Source of the DNA: Peterkaempfera podocarpi
GTDB lineage: Bacteria > Actinomycetota > Actinomycetes > Streptomycetales > Streptomycetaceae
Direction: 5' to 3'
Assembly: GCF_042466665.1 (NCBI RefSeq)
Contig: NZ_CP162102.1
Location: 372,001-436,000, forward strand
Length of the DNA stretch: 64,000 nucleotides
In this document: piece after piece, positions 23,982 to 32,978 of the stretch
Layout of the letters: each line of letters starts with the position of its first letter
Numbering within the stretch: the stretch's first letter is position 1
Position numbers and translations under genes: made by a program
Notes under the pieces: generated by a model
The model's input: the letters and a program-made list of their open reading frames with translations, nothing else
What the model was told of the DNA's origin: nothing
Database searches by the model: none

Positions 23982-26900
23982 GTGTCCGACCATCCCTACC
24001 GGCGATGCCTGCGGGCCGTCGCCGCAGCCGTGTCCCTCCTCACGCCACTGGCGCTGACCGTCGGCCCCGGCTCGCAGCCGGCCGCCGCGGCGACCGTGAC
24101 GACCGCGTGGCAGAGTTCTTCGTTCCATCTCGACACCGCCGGCGTCGTCTCCAGATCCGATGTCTTCCTCGGCAGGCCGAACACCGCGAGCGCGCAGTCC
24201 CTGCCCCTGGGGAACGGCTCACTCGGCGTGGCGGCGTGGGGCGCGAACGGCTTCACCGCACAGCTGAACCGCAGCGACACCATGCCGAACCGGCTGTCGC
24301 CGGGGCAGGTGCAGATACCGGGCCTGTCCGCGATGACGTCGGCCTCCGACTTCACCGGCTCGCTTGATCTCTACAACGGCGTCCTGAACGAGTCAGGCGG
24401 CGGCATGGCCCTGCAAGCCTGGGTGCCGGCCGGCAAGGACGAGCTGGTCGTGCATGTCACCGGCGCCAATCCCGGCACCCGTATGACCGCCTCCCTGAAC
24501 CTGTGGAGCGGCCGGTCGCCGGCGACCGCGACGTCCGGTGCGGTCGGCAGTCTGGCGCAGACCTGGGTGGACAACTCCCAGACCGGGAACTCCGGCCAGA
24601 CCTTCGGCGCGATGGCCGCGATCACCGCCGGCGGGCAGAACGTGTCGGCGTCGGTGGTCAACTCCACGCAGGTGCAGGTGGCGTTCAACCCGAACGCCGA
24701 CGGCTCCTTCCGGATCGTCGTCGCCGCGCCGTCGTGGACCGGCGGCAACCCGACCACGACCGCCACCTCGCTGATCGGCAGTGACACCACCACCGCGGCC
24801 GCCACTCTGCTGGCTTCGCAGTCGTCCTGGTGGAACACCTTCTGGGCGAAGAGCGGCGTGATCGAGATGAGCTCCGCCGACGGCGTGGCGCAGTACATGG
24901 AGAACCTGCGCACGGTCTATCTGTACGCCGAGGCCGCCTCGATGCACGCCGGTACCTATCCCGGCAGCCAGGCCGGGGTCGCCGACATGTTCGCCTACGA
25001 CCAGGACCAGCAGGACTGGTACCCGGCCGGGTACTGGCTGTGGAATCTGCGCGGTCAGATCGCCGCCAACATGTCGTCGGGGAACTTCGCCCTGAACGTG
25101 CCGATCTTCGACATGTACCTCAACGACCTGCCGGCGATCCAGTCCTGGACGAGCGCCCAGATGGGCGGCAAGGCGGGGGCCTGCGTCCCGGAGACGATGC
25201 GCTTCAACGGCAACGGCTACTACAACGGCGGCAGCAACACCCAGAACGCCTCCTGCGCGCTGGCCTCCAGCCCCAGCTACAACGCCGCGACCATCACCAG
25301 CGGCGCGGAGATCGGGCTGTACATCTGGGAGCAGTACCAGGACACCGGTGACCTCAGCTTCCTGCAGAAGTACTACCCGGTGCTGAAGCAGACCGCCACG
25401 TTCCTGCTCGCCTTCCAGAGCGTCGGCTCGGACGGGTTCCTGCACGCCACGGCGAACGCCCACGAGACACAGTGGGCGGTCCCCGACCCGACGACCGACC
25501 TGGCCGCCGACCAGGCCCTGTTCTCCGCGACGGTCAACGCCGCAACCGTCCTGAACACGGACTCCTCGCTGGCCTCGCAGCTGCGGACGGCGCTCGGCCA
25601 GATCGAGCCGTACGCCCGCACCGACGCGTCGTCGAGGACGCAACTGCTCAACGCCCAGCCGACGTCCGCGACCGCGGCAGCCAACGTCGATGCGCAGGGC
25701 TCCGACGTGATCGCCAACTCCTACCAGCCCGGTGCGACGCTGCACAACGGCGAGAACCTCGGCCTGGAGCCGGTCTGGCCGTTCAACCTGATCGGCGACA
25801 ACACCGTCGTGGGCGGCGACAACCTGACCGCGCTCGCCCAGCGGACCTACACCAACCGCCCCAACAAGACCAACCCGGACTGGAACTTCGACGCGGTCCA
25901 GGCGGCGCGGCTCGGCCTGGGCAGCGAGGTCGCCGCTGACCTGGCCGCCGTCACCAAGGGCTACCAGGCCTACATCAGCGGCATGGCGAACCTGTCGGGC
26001 AGCACCCCCGGCGACGAGCCCTACATCGAGCAGTCCTCCACCGTGGCCACCGCCGTCGACGAGGCTCTGGCCACGCAGTACGACGGCACCCTGCGCTTCG
26101 CCCCGGCGTGGCCGTCCGGCTGGGACGCGGCCGGGACGGTGTATGTGCAGGGCGGCTCGCGGGTCGACGTCCAGATGGAGGGCGGCACCCTGGCCACCGC
26201 CGCGATCCACGCCGGGACCAGCGGCACGCTGGCGGTGCGCAACCCGTGGTCCGGCCAGCAGGCCGAGGTCGTCAACGGCTCCACCGGCGCGGTGGTGGTC
26301 GGCGCGACGACCGCCGCGACACTGAGCGTCCCGGTGACCGCGGGATCGACGTACCTCGTGGAGCGGGTCTCGTCCCCGACGACCTCGCTGCCGTTCGCGC
26401 AGGTGACCGGCACCAAGGCCACCGCCGCCAAGCACCTGGGCAATGTGCAGATCGGCCTGGACGGCGCTGCGCCCTCCTACGCCAACCTCGCGGCGTCGTT
26501 CAACAACGTCGGCATCACCGCCGACACAAACACCGCGCCGGGCAACTTCGACGGGGGCGGTGCGAGCTTCTCCGAGACCGCGCTGACCAACGCCCACGCC
26601 GGTCCCGGGGCCTCGGTCACCGCCTCGGGTGTGACGTTCACCTTCCCGAACGTCGCAGCCGGAGCGGCAGACAACACGGTGGCCGCAGGCCAGACCATCA
26701 AGCAGTCCGGCAGCGGCACCCTCGGACTCCTGGTCTCCGCCAGCTACGGTCCGGCGTCCGGCTCCGGGACCCTGACCTATACCGACGGAAGCACCCAGAG
26801 CTACTCGATCACCGCGCCGGACTGGTTCTCGACCACGCCGCCGAGCGGCGGCAGCCTGGCCGTCAGTTCCGCCTATCAGAACCGGCAGGGGAACACGACC

Positions 26901-27359
26901 TACAACGGCACCGGCAACATCTTCGCCGTGACCGTCACGCTCACCTCGGGCAAGACCCTCGCCTCGGTCACCCTGCCGCCGGGCGGGGCGCTGGCCGGCG
27001 GCACCCCGGCGGTGCACGTCTTCGCAGTGGCCACCACCGGCTCGGGGTCCACCGCGCCGGTGGTAAGCCTGCGAGCGCACGCCAACGGCGACTACGTCAC
27101 CTCGGACAGCACCGGGTCCTCACCCCTGATCGCCAACCGCACGGCGATCGGCCCCTCGGAATCGTTCGACGAGATCACCAACGCCGACGGCAGCATCAGC
27201 CTGAGGTCCCACGCCAACGGCGAGTATGTGTGCGCCGACAATGCGGGCGCCAACCCGCTGATCGCCAACCACACCGCGATCGGGCCATGGGAGTCCTTCG
27301 ACCTGATCCACAACCCGGACGGCAGCATCAGCCTCCGGTCCCAAACAGCGACATCGTGA
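23982..27359 (+). CDS. Secreted (alpha/alpha)6-type glycoside hydrolase with fascin-like C-terminus (GH95-like)
   Basis: A large secreted carbohydrase of 1125 residues. GTG 23982 was chosen (AGGAG five bases upstream); it opens a Sec signal peptide ending AAAAT. Next come an N-terminal beta-sandwich (LPLGNGSLGVAAWG, typical of GH95/GH65-clan enzymes), a helical barrel (DQDQQDWYPAGYWLWNLRG onward), a C-terminal sandwich, a carbohydrate-binding-like domain (FNNVGITADTNTAPGNFDGG) and beta-trefoil fascin-like repeats (LRAHANGDYV, LRSHANGEYV). The last repeat breaks at about 27342: adding one A gives SQNSDIVTADNAG and continues to a stop at 27445. Exact GH family and substrate are uncertain; fucose-containing glycans are plausible. 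Confidence 0.82.
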   Translation: MSDHPYRRCLRAVAAAVSLLTPLALTVGPGSQPAAAATVTTAWQSSSFHLDTAGVVSRSDVFLGRPNTASAQSLPLGNGSLGVAAWGANGFTAQLNRSDTMPNRLSPGQVQIPGLSAMTSASDFTGSLDLYNGVLNESGGGMALQAWVPAGKDELVVHVTGANPGTRMTASLNLWSGRSPATATSGAVGSLAQTWVDNSQTGNSGQTFGAMAAITAGGQNVSASVVNSTQVQVAFNPNADGSFRIVVAAPSWTGGNPTTTATSLIGSDTTTAAATLLASQSSWWNTFWAKSGVIEMSSADGVAQYMENLRTVYLYAEAASMHAGTYPGSQAGVADMFAYDQDQQDWYPAGYWLWNLRGQIAANMSSGNFALNVPIFDMYLNDLPAIQSWTSAQMGGKAGACVPETMRFNGNGYYNGGSNTQNASCALASSPSYNAATITSGAEIGLYIWEQYQDTGDLSFLQKYYPVLKQTATFLLAFQSVGSDGFLHATANAHETQWAVPDPTTDLAADQALFSATVNAATVLNTDSSLASQLRTALGQIEPYARTDASSRTQLLNAQPTSATAAANVDAQGSDVIANSYQPGATLHNGENLGLEPVWPFNLIGDNTVVGGDNLTALAQRTYTNRPNKTNPDWNFDAVQAARLGLGSEVAADLAAVTKGYQAYISGMANLSGSTPGDEPYIEQSSTVATAVDEALATQYDGTLRFAPAWPSGWDAAGTVYVQGGSRVDVQMEGGTLATAAIHAGTSGTLAVRNPWSGQQAEVVNGSTGAVVVGATTAATLSVPVTAGSTYLVERVSSPTTSLPFAQVTGTKATAAKHLGNVQIGLDGAAPSYANLAASFNNVGITADTNTAPGNFDGGGASFSETALTNAHAGPGASVTASGVTFTFPNVAAGAADNTVAAGQTIKQSGSGTLGLLVSASYGPASGSGTLTYTDGSTQSYSITAPDWFSTTPPSGGSLAVSSAYQNRQGNTTYNGTGNIFAVTVTLTSGKTLASVTLPPGGALAGGTPAVHVFAVATTGSGSTAPVVSLRAHANGDYVTSDSTGSSPLIANRTAIGPSESFDEITNADGSISLRSHANGEYVCADNAGANPLIANHTAIGPWESFDLIHNPDGSISLRSQTATS

Positions 27360-27668
27360 CCGCGGACAACGCCGGCGCCTCGGCCCTGATCGCGAACCGG
27401 ACGGCGATCGGGCCGTGGGAGGAGTTCGACCTGATCCTGGACTGAGGAGGCAATGGAAGCGCGGGGTCCGCGATGCGCGGGCCCCGCGCTCCGTCCAGCT
27501 TCCGCCAAGCCTCCAAGGGCGGCCCCGACGACGCGAGTGCCGAGGCCCCACATCCTGTGCACCCCGCCGCGGCCGCCCCCTGTGCCGCCCGCCTCGGTGG
27601 GCGGCAACCCTTGCGGTCCTCGGCCGCCCCAGCGGGCGGCCGCGGCTGCCCGGGATAGGGTGGCGGTC

Positions 27669-28244
27669 ATGGATTCGGCCCTGACCAGCAGCGGGACCGC
27701 CGAGCCGGTCATCCTGGACGCAATGCAGCTGATGTCCGATCCAGACCTTGGAACCCGGTTCACGGAGTCGGCCCACCAGATCCTGGCGGATCTGGTCCGC
27801 GGAGGTGCCGCGCTCGGCTGGGTCGAACCACCCTCACGCCGCGAGGTGGCGGAACTCTTCGGCCACATCGTCAGCGCGGTGCAGGCCGGGGACGCGGCCC
27901 TGCGCGCCGCCTACCTCGACCGTCGGCTGGTCGGGCTGGGGTACTGGCTGCGCTACGCCCGACCGACCCACCGGCCGCATGCCGACCTGGAGAAGCTGGC
28001 GGTGGATGCTGCCGCCCATGGGCGTGGCATCGGCCGAGCGCTGACCGCTGCCTTGATCGCTGACGCCCGGCGGGCCGGTATCGAGGTCCTCACCCTGGAC
28101 GCCCGTGGCGACAACGACCATGCCCTGCGCCTCTACCGGTCGCTGGGCTTCACCGAATACGGCCGCCTTCCCGACTTCGTCGCCGTCGGTGAGCTCCGCT
28201 ACGACAAGGTCTTCTGCATGGTGGACCTCCGCCGGCAGGGCTGA
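27669..28244 (+). CDS. GNAT-family N-acetyltransferase
   Basis: A 191-residue acetyltransferase. The acetyl-CoA loop is AAHGRGIGRAL, preceded by the strand LEKLAVD and followed by VLTLDARGDNDHALRLYRSLGFTEYG, the classic motif A/B layout of the GNAT fold. The ATG follows an AGGGTGG ribosome site. The longer upstream frame has no family resemblance. The substrate is not predictable; it lies downstream of the secreted hydrolase, but a 223-base gap argues against an operon. Confidence 0.87.
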   Translation: MDSALTSSGTAEPVILDAMQLMSDPDLGTRFTESAHQILADLVRGGAALGWVEPPSRREVAELFGHIVSAVQAGDAALRAAYLDRRLVGLGYWLRYARPTHRPHADLEKLAVDAAAHGRGIGRALTAALIADARRAGIEVLTLDARGDNDHALRLYRSLGFTEYGRLPDFVAVGELRYDKVFCMVDLRRQG

Positions 28245-28467
28245 AACTGCGCATGGGGCCCACCTGCCTCCCGTTGATGTCATGGATGCGGGATGAATGG
28301 ATGCGGGATGAACCCGGTGCGCACGCTGAGGATGAACGGAGGCCTTTCTGCCGCCTGTGGGCTACCGAAACTCACGCACCCCTTCCGACCTGCTGTGGGT
28401 GTGCGGTGCCGGGAGCGACCGGGGCGGTGGCCTTGATCGGCGCTACCGGGCTTCGTACCCTCGTCCG

Positions 28468-28884
28468 ATGGGACATGCCGACCTTCCGACTCTTGAACTC
28501 GCCTTTCCCGGTCCGGAACGCGACCGTGGTGTGGCGGCAATCCTGAACGGCCAGAAGACCGCGCTCACAGGCCTGTTGGAGATCTTCGAACACGCCGGAG
28601 AGGAGGTACCGCAGACCGGACAGCGATTCTCGGTGCTTGATTCCGAGGGCCGTCCGGCCGTCACGATCGAGCTCGTGGACGTACGGGTCGTTCCCATGAG
28701 CGAGATCGACGACGACTTCGCACAGGCCGAGGGGCGCGGCTACTCCGACGTTGCGGAGTGGCGGGCAGCCCACGAAGAGTTCTTCCAAAGCAGTGGCGTG
28801 AGCGAGTTCCTGGGTCACACCCCGGTCATGGACGATGACACTCTCGTCGTCGCCGAGCGCTTCCGGATGGTCGAGCCCGGCTGA
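28468..28884 (+). CDS. ASCH-domain protein
   Basis: A 138-residue cytosolic protein. The pattern LAFPGPERDRGVAAILNGQKTALTG, then a RFSVLDSEGRPAVTIELVDVRVVP strand pair and a GYSDVAEWRAAHEEFF helix, matches ASCH domains, a PUA-like fold thought to bind RNA; some members are amidohydrolases acting on N4-acetylcytidine. The canonical G-x-K-x-x-x motif is kept as GQKTALT. Monocistronic. Function in this organism is unknown. Confidence 0.86.
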   Translation: MGHADLPTLELAFPGPERDRGVAAILNGQKTALTGLLEIFEHAGEEVPQTGQRFSVLDSEGRPAVTIELVDVRVVPMSEIDDDFAQAEGRGYSDVAEWRAAHEEFFQSSGVSEFLGHTPVMDDDTLVVAERFRMVEPG

Positions 28885-29070
28885 TCGGTGGCCCATCCGG
28901 CTCTGTGAGAGTCCCGGAGGATCCGCCGAGCAGGCCTTGGTGAGTGCCGGGAGGGCTGCTGGTCGAGCAACTGTTTCCCGATCAGCAGCGGGCCGATGCA
29001 CGGTCCGCAGGAACAGCGCCGAGGCCCGGCAACCGCGTGCCGAGGCCGTCGGCTCACTGATCCGCGCTGC

Positions 29071-30093
29071 TCAGCCGACCGGTCCCGGTGTCGCGTGCGG
29101 CCTGACCGCCGGTTCGAGCAGCGACAATGTCCGCTGCTCCGCATCGAGGCCGACGCGGATGCCGACCGGCATCGGCAGATTCGGGCCGGCATGCCCGAAT
29201 TCGACGTTGCCCAGGACCGGAATGTCACGGTCGCCGAGGACATCGAGGACCATCTCGGGGAGGGTCGGGGACGAGTCGGGTGCCCCGAGCCCGTCGATCG
29301 CATGCGGGACGCCCACGACCATGCCGGAGATCCGATCGAGGATGCCGCAGTGCCGCAGCACCTGGAGATAGCTCCACACATACGACGCCTGGCCGCCCGT
29401 CTCCTCCCAGAAGAGCACCGCGCCGTCGAACCAGTCGAGCGGCAGCGCGAAAGGCGTCGCCTGCGCCAGCACGATGCGGTTGATCACCCCGCCGATCAGC
29501 CGGCCTTCGGCGCGACCGGCGCGCCAGCACTCCCACGACGGGGTGGCAGGCAGGGCACCGATCGCCTCCGTACCGGTCAGCAGCGTCGAGTAGAGCTTCT
29601 CAAGTTCCGCTCGGCGCGCTGCGGGCGCGGTCTGCCACGCCCCGCCGAGTCCAGGCGTGGCCAAGTCGGCATGGAACCCGACCAGACCCGTGCGCGCGTA
29701 GAGCACCAGATGCAGCAGCGAGATGTCGCTGTAGCCGAGGATCGGCTTGGGATCGGCAGTGATCGCCTCGACATCGATCAGATCGAGGTAACCGAACACC
29801 GTCTGGCCGCCGTCATGCGCGATGATCGCCCGTACCTCAGGATCACGCAGAAGAGCGTTGAACTCCTTGGCGATCTCCGCCGGCGCAGCCGCGCTCCACC
29901 AACGGTGCCGCCCTGCTTCGAGTAGCGGCGCCCGACGCACACGGAATCCCATCCGTTCGAGCACGACCACCGCCTGCTCGAGGTCGGGCTCGTAAACGGC
30001 ATGGAGCGGCCCGGACAGCGATGCGATGACGACGAGATCTCCGGGCCTCAGGGCACGAGGTCGAAGCAGTTCAGGCAGTGCAGCACTGGTCAC
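29071..30093 (-). CDS. S66-family LD-carboxypeptidase
   Basis: A 340-residue protein of the LD-carboxypeptidase (S66) superfamily, which includes muropeptide recyclers and microcin-C7 immunity proteins. The N-terminal LRPGDLVVIASLSGP, the AIIAHDGGQTVFGYLDLID segment, and the catalytic-dyad regions LFWEETGG and FGHAGPNLPMPVG are present. The nucleophile elbow reads GYSDIS, with serine as expected. GTG 30093 was chosen; the open frame continues upstream into an SDR gene remnant that is not part of this protein. No signal peptide, so it acts in the cytosol. Confidence 0.88.
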   Translation of the reverse strand: MTSAALPELLRPRALRPGDLVVIASLSGPLHAVYEPDLEQAVVVLERMGFRVRRAPLLEAGRHRWWSAAAPAEIAKEFNALLRDPEVRAIIAHDGGQTVFGYLDLIDVEAITADPKPILGYSDISLLHLVLYARTGLVGFHADLATPGLGGAWQTAPAARRAELEKLYSTLLTGTEAIGALPATPSWECWRAGRAEGRLIGGVINRIVLAQATPFALPLDWFDGAVLFWEETGGQASYVWSYLQVLRHCGILDRISGMVVGVPHAIDGLGAPDSSPTLPEMVLDVLGDRDIPVLGNVEFGHAGPNLPMPVGIRVGLDAEQRTLSLLEPAVRPHATPGPVG

Positions 30094-30248
30094 CGCCGCA
30101 GTATCCCGACACCCGCAACAAGCACGCCACACCTTTATTGACCGACCGTCCGGCAGGCCTTGCCCGCAGACCCGGGTTGGTCCCATACGTGAGCCGGCCG
30201 CGGGGGGAATGACGCGAGCGCGCACCCCATGGCGGCCCTGGAGCACGC

Positions 30249-30363
30249 CCCCGAGGGCAGTGACGGTCACTCCCCGGGCGGCGTGGCTGTACGCGGTGGC
30301 CGCACCGATGCCGCTGCCGGCGCCGGTCACCTGCGGCACCGTGTTCTGCAGCCGGCCGGTCAT
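30249..30363 (-). pseudogene. N-terminal remnant of an SDR gene (divergon copy A)
   Basis: From ATG 30363 the text MTGRLQNTVPQVTGAGSGIGAATA is nearly the same as the first 24 residues of the intact SDR starting at 32529 (MTGRLQNTVALVTGAGSGIG). Similarity fades about 38 codons in, and the frame then runs into the LD-carboxypeptidase gene. It is divergent from the TetR gene at 30577 over a duplicated operator region, so this is the decayed partner of a former TetR/SDR divergon. Confidence 0.8.
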
Positions 30364-30493
30364 GTTGTCGACTCGTCACCTTCGTGCGTCGCGCGGCTTC
30401 AGCCGGCGGGGGTGACCCGGGTCCGCAGCCCAGGGGCGCCGGGGTTGAGGTGGAGCCGTTCGCGGAAACCCCGCAGGCGCGCTACCCTCATAT

Positions 30494-30543
30494 CCGGAAT
30501 CGGTTCCGGTTATGGTTCTGCCACCATAAGCGGAACCAGTTCC
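30494..30543. promoter_or_regulatory. TetR operator pair (divergon copy A)
   Basis: Two inverted repeats: CCGGAATCGGTTCCGG (30494-30509) and GGAACCAGTTCC (30532-30543, with AAG/CTT flanks). The same two sites, slightly more symmetric, precede the SDR gene at 32.5 kb. They lie between the divergent TetR gene and SDR remnant. Confidence 0.75.
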
Positions 30544-30576
30544 ACTTGCAAGTGCGGCGGGGAAGGAAGCACGGAT

Positions 30577-31167
30577 GTGACCGGCAACGACAAGGGCAGT
30601 AGCGCACCGCGGCCGCACAGGCCACTGCGAGCCGACGCACAACGCAACGAAGACCGACTGCTCAAGGCCGCAGCGGCCGCCTTCACCCGCGACGGAGCCA
30701 ACGCCTCGGTCAAGGACATCGCCCGCGAGGCAGGCGTCGGCGTCGGAACCCTCTACCGGCGCTTCCCCTCCAAGGAACTGCTGATCGAGGCGACGTACCG
30801 CAATGAGGTACAGGTCCTGTGCGAAGCAGCCCCCGAACTCGCGGCATCCATGCCCCCGACGGACGCACTGCGGGAATGGATGGGGCGCTTCATCGACTTC
30901 ATGGCCACCAAGCACGGCATGGCCGACGCACTCCGCGTCGTACTGACCGACGACAGCGAGCGGCTCCAGACCCGCGCCGACCTCGCCGAGGCGATCGGCC
31001 ACCTTCTCAGCACCGGCACCAGCCACGGGACCACTCGGGCGCAGGTGAGGGCGGAGGACGTCCTCATGGCACTCGGCGGCATCAGCCTCATCAGCGGCAC
31101 CGAGCGTCGCGCCGATCTTGCCGCAAGACTCATCGACCTGCTGCTGCACGGCATCCTGACGCACTGA
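30577..31167 (+). CDS. TetR-family repressor
   Basis: A 196-residue regulator. The helix-turn-helix (SVKDIAREAGVGVGTLYRRFPSKELL) is complete and the C-terminal ligand-binding helices are of the type in TetR proteins that control SDR or hydrolase genes (MATKHGMADALRVVLTDD). Start GTG 30577 follows GAAGGAAG. Two operator-like inverted repeats lie upstream. Since the same sites occur before the SDR gene at 32529, this repressor probably controls that gene as well as itself (inference). Confidence 0.92.
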   Translation: MTGNDKGSSAPRPHRPLRADAQRNEDRLLKAAAAAFTRDGANASVKDIAREAGVGVGTLYRRFPSKELLIEATYRNEVQVLCEAAPELAASMPPTDALREWMGRFIDFMATKHGMADALRVVLTDDSERLQTRADLAEAIGHLLSTGTSHGTTRAQVRAEDVLMALGGISLISGTERRADLAARLIDLLLHGILTH

Positions 31168-31764
31168 CCACCGCCCGGCCCCGGCCCTGACCCCGCCGCT
31201 GGGCAGCACACTTGCGCCGAGGTCCGGATGCACACCGGGACGCCACAGAGGCACACCCGACCACTGCGGCGACAGGCCTTCAGCCGGTCCTGCATTCTTG
31301 AACGCCGTACAGCCACTTCATGAGGGCGGGCCGGCGGGCCGGTCTCCCGGCGGGTGGACCGTCACGGTCGAGTTCGGATCACAGTCAGCAGCACATAGGC
31401 GGCCGCGTCCTCAGTGGCCCTCCACTGGGCGAGCATGTCTCTGGTGGCCCTGCAGGCTTCTCCGGCGGCTTGCGCGGCCCCGAGGAGGCGGCTTGCGGTG
31501 GCCGCGAGCGCGGCAGGTTCCGGCGGTGGTGCCGCGCATGCCCCGCATGCGGCCCTGCCGCGACCGGCGCAACCGGACACGCTTCCGTCGCTCTCTGACG
31601 TCGTCGGCCTTGTTCGCACTGGCACCACGGCGGCTTCGCGGCCGCAGGCCGGTCGGGGTGACGCAGATCCCCGTACCGGCGCCGGATCCACGGCACCGGC
31701 ACGGGGATCTGCGGAGTGGTGGGGCCCTGAAGGGGCCTTCTTCACGGAGTCGGTCTGCAGGCTG
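31168..31764. other. Intergenic region, probable decayed sequence
   Basis: About 600 bases between the TetR gene and the SDR stop. On the minus strand, a stretch reading SRLLGAAQAAGEACRATRD near 31370-31510 looks faintly protein-like but belongs to no family I know. Nothing else recognised. Confidence 0.4.
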
Positions 31765-32529
31765 CTACCAGGTCTGCTCGCTGGCGCGGACGAGGATCTC
31801 ATTGACCGCGACGCGCCGGTCCCGGGTGACGATGTAGGAGACCGCTTCTGCGATGTCCTCGGGGCGCAGCAGTTCCTTGCCCTCGATCTGCCGCTCGATC
31901 GTCTGCCGCACGCCGTCGCGGAGGTGTGAGCTGAGCTCGGTGTCCACAGTGCCGGGCTCGACGACGCTCACCCGTACACGCTTCTGCATGACCTCCTGCC
32001 GCAGGGCCTCGGTGAAGCCGTTGACGCCGAACTTCGTCAGGTTGTAGACGGCTGTACCGGGCCGGGCGACCCGGCCTGCGGTGGAGCTGATGTTGACCAG
32101 GTCGGCCACGCGCCGCGGGGAGTCCTCCGCGGCGCGGAGGAGGTGCGGCAGGGCGGCGTGGGTGATGTAGAGCAGGCCCTGGACGTTGATCTCGAGCATG
32201 TGCTCCCACTCCTCGAGAGGGGAGTCCACTGCCTGTCCGACGCCCATGAAGCCGGCGTTGTTGACAACGGTGTCCAGGCGGCCGAGACCGGTGATCACAC
32301 GCGCCACTGCCGCTGCGGCCTGCTGCCGGTCGGTGATGTCGGCCTGGACGACGAGAGCGGTCCCGCCGTCGGCCCGGAGCTTGTCCGCGAGCTGCTCCAG
32401 TCGGTCCCGCCGCCGCCCGAGGACGGCAACGGCCGCTCCCTCCGCGGCCAGGCTGCGCGCGGTCGCCTCGCCGATGCCGCTGCCGGCGCCGGTCACCAGC
32501 GCCACCGTGTTCTGCAGTCGTCCAGTCAT
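31765..32529 (-). CDS. SDR-family NAD(P)-dependent oxidoreductase (divergon copy B)
   Basis: A complete 254-residue classical SDR. It has TGAGSGIG (cofactor loop), NNAGFMG, the active-site serine in NISSTAG and the catalytic YNLTK. The pattern resembles clavulanic-acid-dehydrogenase-like and serine 3-dehydrogenase-like SDRs. Upstream are two TetR-type inverted repeats identical in arrangement to those before the TetR gene at 30577. The substrate is unknown. Confidence 0.92.
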   Translation of the reverse strand: MTGRLQNTVALVTGAGSGIGEATARSLAAEGAAVAVLGRRRDRLEQLADKLRADGGTALVVQADITDRQQAAAAVARVITGLGRLDTVVNNAGFMGVGQAVDSPLEEWEHMLEINVQGLLYITHAALPHLLRAAEDSPRRVADLVNISSTAGRVARPGTAVYNLTKFGVNGFTEALRQEVMQKRVRVSVVEPGTVDTELSSHLRDGVRQTIERQIEGKELLRPEDIAEAVSYIVTRDRRVAVNEILVRASEQTW

Positions 32530-32622
32530 GTCTCATCCTCTGCATGTCATGATCAGGCCATAAGGAGCAGGCCGCCGCAGTGCAGCCGCTCCCGAACGCC
32601 CGGAGCCGGGTAGCCTGGGATC

Positions 32623-32666
32623 CGGAATCGGTTCCGCTTGAAACATAAGCGGAACTGGTTCCGCTT
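32623..32666. promoter_or_regulatory. TetR operator pair (divergon copy B)
   Basis: CGGAATCGGTTCCG (32623-32636) and a perfect 9-base inverted repeat AAGCGGAACTGGTTCCGCTT (32647-32666). They mirror the pair at 30494-30543 in sequence and spacing. Confidence 0.78.
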
Positions 32667-32672
32667 GCAAAT

Positions 32673-32840
32673 GTGGGTAGGGCCACAAGCAGGGACCGGC
32701 CGACTACGACAAGGCCGGCGCAGCACGGCAGCACGGCAGCACAGCAGCACAGGCCGCTGCGGCCGACGCACAGGGCAGCCAGAACCCCGACCGGGTCGGG
32801 CAAGGGGCGGCCTGTGGACAGGTCGATTCGCCGGCCGGGC
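32673..32840 (+). pseudogene. Remnant of the TetR gene 5' end (divergon copy B)
   Basis: The DNA at about 32690-32800 still aligns by eye with the start of the TetR gene at 30577: the pieces ACGACAAGG, CAGGCCGCTGCGGCCGACGCACA and GACCG occur in the same order as in copy A (shown there as CAGGCCACTGCGAGCCGACG). The frame is lost, and a GCAGCACG tandem repeat at 32719-32751 interrupts it. No regulator can be made from it. Confidence 0.5.
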
Positions 32841-32978
32841 GTGACACTTGTCGCGCAGGGAGACGTGCATACGACCTGGCGGTCGCCCCAGTGGCGTCCG
32901 TTGACCGCATCGCGATCCGCACGGCCTGTCACAGAGGCTGCGAGTCCGTTGTCGGTGCACGGTGTTACGTTCTGTGAC

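Noticed and set aside
24393..27080. An 895-codon minus-strand open frame
   Set aside because: Antisense to the glycoside hydrolase; repeated Arg-Arg-Gly text and no family pattern.
31362..31802. Possible minus-strand gene after the TetR gene
   Set aside because: Some text looks protein-like, but no start site, family or consistent codon bias supports it.
32719..32751. GCAGCACG tandem repeats as a CRISPR-like array
   Set aside because: The unit is only 8-9 bases with no spacers; simple slippage repeat within the TetR remnant.
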